Shown here one piece after another: positions 31,926-38,109 of a stretch of DNA of 38,109 nt. A program made the position numbers and the translations under genes. Origin of the DNA: Clostridia bacterium (GTDB lineage: Bacteria > Bacillota > Clostridia > TANB77 > CAG-508); the NCBI GenBank assembly GCA_017477355.1, contig JAFUWA010000027.1, forward strand, positions 1 to 38,109, in the 5' to 3' direction. Under the pieces are notes generated by a model. The model was given only the letters and a program-made list of their open reading frames with translations. It did no database searches and was not told where the DNA came from. Position 1 is the first letter of the stretch. Every line of letters begins with the position of its first letter.

Positions 31926-34175
31926 TTAAAATTCTTCAGCTGGAAATCCAAGTTCAACACTTTCTGCCACTGGCATTTCGTCATTAATTGTAGCCTGATT
32001 CAAGCAAATCATAACTCTTGCTGGTTCATATTCTATTGTTTCCAAATCACGGATTTGAATTGGTTCCCAGTCCCAAGTAGCATCTCTGCAAATCTTGGTA
32101 TCAGAATTTACTAATACCTTAATTTCGAATTTTTCACTATTTCCTAATCTAAATTGATACATATCCGAAAATTCATAAGTAATAATTGCATTATTCTCAT
32201 CTACTATTTCAACATTCTTGGCTTCTCTATATACAAATTCTACTCCAAGTCTTTCTGCATAAGGATTCATTTGAAGCAATAATTCTTCCTTTAGCGCTTC
32301 TCCTTTTAAATTCCTAATAACCATAAATTGACCTTCATCAAAATTACCACCATTAACTCGTTCAAACATTAAATAGTCTCCCACTTTTATGTCTTTAAAC
32401 TCTAACTTTTGATTTGTTCTTTTATTAGTATACTCAAACTCTGCAGGATAAGATAAAATCAAATCTTTTTTGAAAATATCAGAGTAGAATTTCAAAGTCT
32501 TATCGCTCATTTCTGTAATGATTCCACTATAATTTTGCGCTACATTCATATCATGGAGACTCTCGTTAATATCATTTACAAATTCTGAAAATTCAATATT
32601 TTCAATTGTTGCTACTTCACTATTTTCTGTTTTCTCCCATTCAAACGTAAGAGGTTCGGCTAATATTTCATATTTTACATTATAAAACAACGCAAATTCT
32701 AATTCACTAGCATTATTTGTTCTTTCATATCCTACTAATGGTGCACCAGTCATCTTTTCAACATCTTTTGTAAAGACAAATTTATTTTCTTCTCCGTCAA
32801 TTCCTTTAATTTCTGTTTCAAAAGGAGAATAATAATTCAATTTATCATTTTTTACTCTTACTTCAAGATAAATAAATTCTGGAACATATCCATTTTTCTC
32901 GTAATAGAATGTGATATCATCGTCAGATTCTTCAATTTTAGTAACTGTAACACTTCCGCCAATCTGACTTGTTTCTTCAATATGAACATCTCCAACTGTT
33001 ACAGGATACCAGTCTTCTTGCATATAAAAGTTGTATTCACTCATGTTTCTATCATTATACAACTTAGCAGTTATTGGCAAAAGCTTAATTTGCTCTGGAA
33101 TATTTTCTTCCTCTATTCCTAATTTCAAAAGGTTCACTTCTTGCATTCTAACAATATCATCTTCATTAATATCGATTGGCTCTGTATACTCAAAGCTGCC
33201 ATCCTCTACCATTTTCTCGTAATACTCATCTAGTCTATTAGAATCAGAATAAATTGTTTCATCATCTTGATTGCATATTGCAAACTGTGGGAAGCTCATC
33301 ATAAATTCTGCTTCTCTATTCCACATATCTTTATATTTTTGTGGTGCTGAAATATTTCTTACTAAAATAAAATTCTCGAATTTTGAATTTGCCATTTGCT
33401 CAACATAAAGCTTTGAACCATCCTCAAATTCTTTCTCTACTAAAACCTTTGTATCCCTATTTTCAAATTTTACAGTCGCTGTTAATTCTTGCGCTATATC
33501 AACATTAAGTTTTGTCTCTCGAAAAAACTTTTCTTTACGTTCTATCACTTGCAAACTATTAAATTTCTTTCTAACTTGTAATGTGTTTTCTTTCATATTT
33601 GCAATGCTATAAACTTCTACTAATTTAAATTCATTCTCACTTATTTTTTCAACTGTTGAAAGATTTCTTCCGCCTACTAATACTTTTTCTTCTCCATTGA
33701 TAAAAGTATCACTATTTAGCCAAATTCCATAATGCTCATCTTCAATATCATATTTAAATTCTCCAATTTCTTGCATTGCCTTTTCTTTAAATTTAATATC
33801 ATAATCAAAAATCAAATAGGCTTGGTCTGCCGCCATAGATTCTAAAGTAAGTGTAAAATATTCATTATCAATCTTCTTATCAACACTTGTTGCTACTTCG
33901 TTGTAGTTTTGATCTATCTTCTTATGACCAGTATTTCCAATATTAATATCTAATTTTCCTGTTGCACCAGCATAAGCAACTAAGCCACCTGCTGCTATCG
34001 TCAAGCCAGTTGCAATCGTTGCAATAACTCTTCCAAAGTATAAAACAAAATTTGGCTTTTTCTTTTTGCACTTTTTCAAGGTTTCATCAATTCGGTTCTC
34101 TACTTTTTCTGGAATTTGAATATCTTGCAAACTTGAAAGTTTTAGTAAATCATCTATCTCATTATTACCATTCAT
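31926..34175 (-). CDS. DUF4179 protein, probable sigma-factor regulator/envelope protein
   Basis: This 749-residue protein begins with a short cytoplasmic part (LPKLSSLQ-like LLKLSSLQDIQIPEKVENRI). A single membrane helix follows (about 50-72, RVIATIATGLTIAAGGLVAY), then a DUF4179-type outer domain (YFTLTLESMAADQAYLIFDY). Several more beta-rich segments extend to the C-terminus. DUF4179 proteins commonly follow ECF sigma genes and are thought to control them from the membrane. Here the gene overlaps the sigma gene by 11 bases. It is longer than most relatives. The start at 34175 follows GGGAGGGG. Confidence 0.85.
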   Translation of the reverse strand: MNGNNEIDDLLKLSSLQDIQIPEKVENRIDETLKKCKKKKPNFVLYFGRVIATIATGLTIAAGGLVAYAGATGKLDINIGNTGHKKIDQNYNEVATSVDKKIDNEYFTLTLESMAADQAYLIFDYDIKFKEKAMQEIGEFKYDIEDEHYGIWLNSDTFINGEEKVLVGGRNLSTVEKISENEFKLVEVYSIANMKENTLQVRKKFNSLQVIERKEKFFRETKLNVDIAQELTATVKFENRDTKVLVEKEFEDGSKLYVEQMANSKFENFILVRNISAPQKYKDMWNREAEFMMSFPQFAICNQDDETIYSDSNRLDEYYEKMVEDGSFEYTEPIDINEDDIVRMQEVNLLKLGIEEENIPEQIKLLPITAKLYNDRNMSEYNFYMQEDWYPVTVGDVHIEETSQIGGSVTVTKIEESDDDITFYYEKNGYVPEFIYLEVRVKNDKLNYYSPFETEIKGIDGEENKFVFTKDVEKMTGAPLVGYERTNNASELEFALFYNVKYEILAEPLTFEWEKTENSEVATIENIEFSEFVNDINESLHDMNVAQNYSGIITEMSDKTLKFYSDIFKKDLILSYPAEFEYTNKRTNQKLEFKDIKVGDYLMFERVNGGNFDEGQFMVIRNLKGEALKEELLLQMNPYAERLGVEFVYREAKNVEIVDENNAIITYEFSDMYQFRLGNSEKFEIKVLVNSDTKICRDATWDWEPIQIRDLETIEYEPARVMICLNQATINDEMPVAESVELGFPAEEF

Positions 34176-34689
34176 AAAGCGCCCCTCCCTCATATTTCTT
34201 TTTAAGCTTATTTTTCGCTCGCATCATTTTTACCCTAATTGTATTATCATTTTTCTTTAGCAGCTTTCCAATTTCTTTGGTATTATAGCCTGAAACATAA
34301 AACAAGGTTAATATTGTTTTTTCTTCTTCAGACAAATCTCTAATAACACTTTCAAATGCGATATTTTCCTCTATTTTTCCATCTACTGGAAGAACATTCT
34401 CCATCTCATTTGATTCAATAGAAACCTCATTCATTCCTCTTTTTTTGTAAAGTCTATGGCATTCGTTAATCAAAATCTTTAACAACCAAAATTTAAAGGA
34501 TTTAACATCTTTCAATTGCTTGATATTTTTATAAGATTTCAAAATTGCCTCTTGAATGCAATCTGCAATATCATCTTCATTATTTAATTTACTTCTTGCT
34601 ACTAAATAGAGCTCTTTTTTGTGCATGGTAATCAGCTGGCTAAATGCTGTATCGTTACCCCTTTTTGCCTCTTTTACTAATTCTTCCAT
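34165..34689 (-). CDS. ECF-type RNA polymerase sigma factor
   Basis: This 174-residue sigma factor has region 2 (FSQLITMHKKELYLVARSKL, then DDIADCIQEAILKSYKNIKQL, then FKFWLLKILINECHRLYKK). Region 4 (LSEEEKTILTLFYVSGYNTK, then EIGKLLKKNDNTIRVKMMRAK) carries the DNA-binding helix-turn-helix. Length and layout are those of group 4 (ECF) factors. It overlaps the DUF4179 gene by 11 bases, so the two are co-translated and probably form a signalling pair. It looks intact. Confidence 0.92.
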   Translation of the reverse strand: MEELVKEAKRGNDTAFSQLITMHKKELYLVARSKLNNEDDIADCIQEAILKSYKNIKQLKDVKSFKFWLLKILINECHRLYKKRGMNEVSIESNEMENVLPVDGKIEENIAFESVIRDLSEEEKTILTLFYVSGYNTKEIGKLLKKNDNTIRVKMMRAKNKLKKKYEGGALYEW

Positions 34690-34728
34690 TTAAAGCGCAT
34701 TCCTTTCAAAGTGAATTTCACCTATTAA

Positions 34729-34764
34729 GACATTCATTTTATCACATCTGTTTCATAAAGACAA
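34729..34764 (-). promoter_or_regulatory. Overlapping vegetative and ECF-type promoters of the second sigma gene
   Basis: TTGTCT (34759-34764), 17 bases, TAAAAT (34736-34741) is a vegetative promoter. Overlapping it, TGAAAC (34750-34755), 17 bases, TGTC (34729-34732) fits an ECF-type promoter, which would allow autoregulation. Confidence 0.5.
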
Positions 34765-34779
34765 AAAATTTTCTAAAAG

Positions 34780-34800
34780 AACTTCAAGAAACTTGAAGTT
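34780..34800. repeat. Inverted repeat between the divergent sigma and Cys-cluster genes
   Basis: Perfect 9-bp arms AACTTCAAG / CTTGAAGTT with a 3-base gap lie upstream of both divergent promoters and touch the -35 of the plus-strand gene. It could be an operator. Confidence 0.55.
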
Positions 34801-34827
34801 GTATTATTGGCAGTTCTGTAGTATAAT
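34799..34827 (+). promoter_or_regulatory. Promoter of the plus-strand Cys-cluster gene
   Basis: TTGTAT (34799-34804) and a perfect TATAAT (34822-34827) are 17 bases apart. It lies directly after the inverted repeat. Confidence 0.65.
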
Positions 34828-34830
34828 AGA

Positions 34831-34865
34831 AATATCCGTATGTTGGGCAGAACATACAAATATCC
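34831..34865 (+). promoter_or_regulatory. 5' leader hairpin of the Cys-cluster gene
   Basis: A 7-bp stem GTATGTT / AACATAC (34838-34844 and 34851-34857) with a 6-base loop is bracketed by direct repeats AATATCC (34831-34837 and 34859-34865). It lies between the promoter and the ribosome site, so it is in the mRNA leader. Confidence 0.45.
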
Positions 34866-34881
34866 AGAAGGATGTGATAAA

Positions 34882-35478
34882 ATGGCTTTAAGTCCTGATG
34901 AGGAAAAATGGCGGAACAAAGGATATCATCACGTATGCAAAGACTGCAAAGGGATGCTTTGTTGCCAGTACAATGCTTGTACAACCTCTCCAGACGATTT
35001 TGATGGAGATCCATGCCAAATGCATAGCGCGTTACTAAGCGGAAAATATTCCATCGACCTCTTGAGGTCAAAGAAATCCTTCAAAGTTCAAGGCAACATC
35101 TTAGTCCTGGATTTTGACGAAATCCAGAGAAACCCAAAAGAAGGATTTTATATTAGAGCCAAAAATGTTGGATACCCAACTGTAGATATTGTCCACGAGG
35201 ATGATAGTAAAGGTGACGGTCCCTGCGTATTTTGGAGTTACCAAAAAGGCTGCCAACTTTCCTATGATAGGCGTCCAAAATTTGGTAGAACCTTAATACC
35301 AATGCCTCTCGGAGGCTGTTTTGATTATTATGATAGGTATACACGCCAGGGGCTTCGGCTCCAAATCGCAAGCGAGTGGAAGCCTTATCATAATGTCATT
35401 ATGGGATTTCTTTACGAGTTCTGCGAACCGGGTAAGATTTACAGTATCAAAGGTATTCCGGCATTGAGAATCATCTAA
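34882..35478 (+). CDS. Cysteine-cluster protein, YkgJ-like metal-binding family
   Basis: This 198-residue protein is on the plus strand, opposite to nearly all neighbours, with visibly higher GC than the rest. The N-terminal cluster (Cys19, Cys22, Cys27, Cys28 and Cys33 in VCKDCKGMLCCQYNACTTSP) is followed by more cysteines in DGPCVFWSYQKGCQLS and GGCFDYYDR. The pattern fits the YkgJ-type CxxC...CC family, thought to hold zinc or iron. The function is unknown. The start at 34882 follows AAGGA. A start at 34840 has no ribosome site. A clean terminator follows. Confidence 0.78.
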   Translation: MALSPDEEKWRNKGYHHVCKDCKGMLCCQYNACTTSPDDFDGDPCQMHSALLSGKYSIDLLRSKKSFKVQGNILVLDFDEIQRNPKEGFYIRAKNVGYPTVDIVHEDDSKGDGPCVFWSYQKGCQLSYDRRPKFGRTLIPMPLGGCFDYYDRYTRQGLRLQIASEWKPYHNVIMGFLYEFCEPGKIYSIKGIPALRII

Positions 35479-35481
35479 AAA

Positions 35482-35518
35482 GCAAGCATTAACTGCCCTT
35501 AATGCTTGCCCCATTTTT
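35482..35518 (+). terminator. Terminator of the Cys-cluster gene
   Basis: A perfect 10-bp stem GCAAGCATTA / TAATGCTTGC (35482-35491 and 35500-35509) with an 8-base loop is followed by CCCATTTTT. Confidence 0.9.
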
Positions 35519-35543
35519 AAAATTTCTATAAGAGGTGTTTTGC

Positions 35544-36083
35544 ATGAAAAAAATAACTACAATGATTGCACTTATAATTGTAGCTGTTACACTTGTTTTT
35601 GTGTATCAATCAACCAAACCACATTCAAACGATGTAACAAACGAAGTAGACACAAACCAAGTAGAGCCTGCCAACAATCAAGATGCAACAAACGAGCCAG
35701 AGTCACTTACTTCTCCAGATGATATCAATCTAATTGATTTAGATGGAAAAGAAAAAGATTTTGAGTTCACGTATCACGGCAAAACTTTTTCAGCAGTTTA
35801 TTCCAAAAACAGTTGGCATATTACAGATTCTTATAAAATCACCAATCGCAATGATATCACAATCATTTGCCAAGCATTAAATGAAATCCATTTAATTCCT
35901 GGAAACGACGGAGAATCGTATAGAACAGCTGAAGATATGGCAGATGAATGGCTACGACACAATTTTGCTTATTCTTTTCTTCCAGAAGGAAGTCAGTGGA
36001 AAGCAAGTGCAAAAGATGTCGACTTAGACCCTGAAGATCAAGGAAAAAACCTTATAGAAATGTATCGACAAAGACAGCATTAA
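35544..36083 (+). CDS. Membrane-anchored or secreted protein of unknown function
   Basis: This 179-residue protein has an N-terminal hydrophobic segment (about 5-22), then an Asn/Thr/Glu-rich linker, then a soluble domain (FEFTYHGKTFSAVYSKNSWH, then ICQALNEIHLIPG, then RTAEDMADEWLRHNFAYSFL). No cysteine follows the signal, so it is not a lipoprotein. It is the second plus-strand gene, with its own terminator after 36074. I do not recognise the family. The start at 35544 follows AGAGGTG. Confidence 0.78.
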   Translation: MKKITTMIALIIVAVTLVFVYQSTKPHSNDVTNEVDTNQVEPANNQDATNEPESLTSPDDINLIDLDGKEKDFEFTYHGKTFSAVYSKNSWHITDSYKITNRNDITIICQALNEIHLIPGNDGESYRTAEDMADEWLRHNFAYSFLPEGSQWKASAKDVDLDPEDQGKNLIEMYRQRQH

Positions 36084-36112
36084 ATTCAATTTAATGCTGC
36101 CTTTGCTTTTTT
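36075..36112 (+). terminator. Terminator after the secreted protein gene
   Basis: A 12-bp perfect stem (36075-36086 with 36088-36099) is followed by TTTGCTTTTTT. It lies in the tail-to-tail region with the peptidoglycan-binding fragment and overlaps its stop codon side. Confidence 0.82.
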
Positions 36113-36423
36113 AATTGATTGTCGTACTTGTTTCTCCATTTCCTACAACTTCTCCCATTAATCGGTTCCAAGTATTAGGACCAACAATTCCATCCACAGA
36201 TAATCCTCTGGATTGTTGATAATTTCTAACTGCATTATTAGTTTGAGTTCCAAAAATACCATCTAATCCACCAGTTCGAAAGCCGTAACGTATTTAAACT
36301 ATCTTGAAGAACACAAACATAAACCCCTCTTGCTCCCTGTCTAACTTGTGGGTATCCACTTGCTGCTTGACGCTCATCAAAATGAACCCAACGTGGTGTA
36401 TCGGAATTTTAATGATACAACAT
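36111..36423 (-). pseudogene. Peptidoglycan-binding domain fragment, broken
   Basis: The minus strand codes for a PG_binding_1-type domain (SLNTLGFRTGGLDGIFGTQ, then NNAVRNYQQSRGLSVDG, then IVGPNTWNRLMG) ending at the TAA at 36111. The frame shifts once. Removing the plus-strand G at 36285 joins NTL to GFRTGGLDG. An in-frame TAA also follows four codons after the only ATG (36421-36423). The fragment before the domain (RWVHFDERQAASGYPQVRQG) looks like the tail of a larger lytic enzyme. It sits directly after the terminator of the next gene and probably has no proper start. Confidence 0.72.
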
Positions 36424-36424
36424 A

Positions 36425-36452
36425 ATAAAAGAGGTAGATTCTTCTACCTCTT
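36425..36452 (-). terminator. Terminator of the C39/SH3 gene
   Basis: A perfect 10-bp stem AAGAGGTAGA / TCTACCTCTT (36429-36438 with 36443-36452) is followed by TTTATT on the minus strand. A second palindrome (TTATAAGA...TCTTATAA, about 36466-36486) lies between it and the gene. Confidence 0.8.
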
Positions 36453-36530
36453 CTATATAAAAAGCTTATAAGAATATATCTTATAACCGTTAGTTTATAA
36501 TATTTTAACATATTTTAAGAAATTTTTCAA

Positions 36531-38109
36531 CTAAAAAGCATTTGAATAGCAATATGCTTTTCTACCAGTTTTTATAACTTGTATATAATCTATTGATGAA
36601 TTGTAGTTATCTAAAACTATAATTTGTGTTAATGGAAGATATGTAAAATATGTTCCATTCATTCCAGGATTAGCAAAAAGAGTTGTTTTTTGTTTTAGAC
36701 GATATAGATTGCCAACTGTGTTTTTAACTTGTCCTGTTGCTCCAGAAATAGTATATGCAGAATTGTTAATATAAGCTATCCTGCCAGTCTTTACTACTTG
36801 CACTTTATCAATATTTTCTGTTACATTTTCCAATATTTTTATTTGTGTTTGAGCCAAATAGTTATATTCTATTCCACTTAAATCAGGATTGCTGTATAAA
36901 TTAGCTCTAGTTTTTAATCTATAATAATTTCCAACTGTATTATGCATTAAAACAGGACTAGCTGATAAGTATTCAGAATGTACCCAGCCAGAATATGGAC
37001 TATTTATCTTTGCCCACTCTCCATTAATTCCAACAACATTTACTTGCGTTCCTTTAGCAAGTCTATTTAATATTTCACCATTTGGGGTCTCTCTAACAAG
37101 TAAACTAAGTTTTTGTGTTGCTACGTACCTTATTAAATTTATATCGGTTTTTATATCTAAAGCGACATTTCCATAACCGTTGTCATTTGAATAAATCCAG
37201 AAATATTTGTAATTTGCGTAAATCTCAAAAGCTTCTTCTGTAACATATGCACTATTTCCAGAAATTGTGACTCCTGCATTTTTCCTGGAAGCAGTATTGA
37301 ATTTTCCATTATATAAATAAGGATCATAAACAGTTATCATTCCATCATTATTTGCTACTAAAGCTATATAATGACCGGCCAGTAGTAAATAAGCCACTTC
37401 CGCAACTTACAACTATATAATATTTATTGTTGCCTGCAGCATCTTTTTGTCTCAAATAATTCATTGCAACATTAAAGTTTGAAGTTGTATAATATTCATT
37501 AAAATCAAAATAATCTGCTATGAATGAAAAAAAGCTCCAAGCTGTTCCATTTCCAGCAGTTCTATATCCATTGTCAACAGCTAAATTAGCCAACGTTGTA
37601 GGCAATATTGAACCTTTTGAGCTTGATACTATCATTGCTGCAGATGTAGGTCCGCATGCAGAACTTCTCATTGTTTGAGAACTGTCTCCAATGCTTGAAT
37701 ACATATCTTCAGCCCATCTTGAATCTGCTTGAGAATAATATGTTAAACCTTGGTACGCTCCTAATAAATTTAAGCCATTGCCAGTATTTGTGCCATCATA
37801 GCTAATATTTTCTTGTTCTATGACAGCATCTACCTCTAAAGCTCCCTCATCAGTAATTTCTTTTTCCTCTTCTTCAGAACTTTCAATTACTTCTTTTGTT
37901 GAAACATCTTCGCCTTGAAACGTTGTTTTTATTGTTTCATCAATAATATCCTGCGTTTCATCTGTTATAATCGTCGGTTGATAATCTGGAATACTATTAT
38001 CATAATAATCAATAACAGCATTTTCAATTATTCCAGTGCCTTTTTTGATTTCGTTTTTATTTAATTCTCCAGTTTCTCTACAATTAAGAATTGCTCCTAG
38101 AACAATTGC
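36531..38109 (-). pseudogene. C39-family peptidase with SH3 repeats, frameshifted, runs off right edge
   Basis: The visible part begins inside an acidic, low-complexity stretch (STKEVIESSEEEEKEITDEG). A C39-type cysteine peptidase domain follows. Its catalytic Cys lies in SSACGPTSAAMIV, His in GGHYIALVANN, and Asp in TVYDPYL. Three bacterial SH3-like repeats close the protein (RETPNGEILNRLAKGTQVNV, and two copies starting NLYRLK or YYRLKTRANLYSNP). The frame shifts once in the active-site region. Removing one plus-strand G at 37377 or 37378 joins FTTG to GHYIALV. The protein probably acts on wall or secreted peptides. Its N-terminus is outside the window. Confidence 0.78.

Noticed and set aside
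34784..35071. Minus-strand gene opposite the Cys-cluster gene
   Set aside because: The plus-strand frame has promoter, ribosome site, cysteine motifs and terminator. The opposite frame has none.
37348..37397. Programmed +1 frameshift in the C39 gene
   Set aside because: There is no slippery codon, stop or stimulatory structure at the site, and the break shares its C-before-GG context with four other damaged sites, so an error or mutation is likelier.

Overview
The window is AT-rich, tightly packed bacterial DNA read with the standard bacterial code. Ribosome binding sites are strong (GGAGG type) and nearly every gene lies on the minus strand. The gene content points to a low-GC Bacillota, most likely an anaerobic gut-type Clostridia: zinc ABC operon, MgtA, CsaA, LarC, TcdA, ferredoxin-tailed aldo/keto reductase, ECF sigma/anti-sigma pairs with DUF4179, and C39/SH3 wall enzymes. 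No rRNA, tRNA or CRISPR array was seen. The species cannot be named from the sequence alone.

Left part (1-8.2 kb). An IS3-family element is cut by the left edge (1-141). Then come two HTH regulators, each paired with a membrane module or gene, and a radical SAM protein. A csaA-led operon (csaA, phosphatase-like, esterase-like, unknown) and an operon ITPase-like > DUF1846 > small protein > PPC-domain protein follow. Middle (8.2-21.4 kb): a six-gene operon runs from a prephenate dehydratase-like protein through a pyrophosphatase, a DUF402 protein, TcdA and an aldo/keto reductase to LarC, bounded by a clear promoter (12892-12920) and terminator (8205-8241). Next are a five-gene zinc uptake operon, a TIGR01212 radical SAM protein, MgtA followed by a REP-like hairpin, and a hicAB toxin-antitoxin operon whose promoter is flanked by related palindromes.

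Right part (21.4-38.1 kb) is more fluid. It has a metallo-beta-lactamase-fold protein, a frameshifted flavoprotein, an MscS channel, an interrupted ORF6N gene with a PLD-like tail, a doubly frameshifted Ig-like protein, DUF1287, a DUF4160/DUF2442 pair, two ECF sigma/anti-sigma modules with envelope proteins (28-34.7 kb), a plus-strand pair of higher-GC genes (34.8-36.1 kb), a broken peptidoglycan-binding fragment, and a C39 peptidase/SH3 protein running off the right edge.

The most unusual signal is at 23.8-28.1 kb: ten AATT-centred palindromes, eight of them in 1.24 kb around and inside the ORF6N gene. Two of them sit 48 bp apart inside the gene. The 48-bp unit carries an in-frame TAA, and removing exactly one unit would restore a full ORF6N protein, so this looks like a possible on/off switch. 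The intergenic palindromes, read in the same phase, spell variants of the gene's own L-R-x-Q-x-x-T motif. Separately, five +1 frameshifts in four genes of this half can each be repaired by deleting one C in front of GG. That is either a systematic sequence error or a specific mutational signature.
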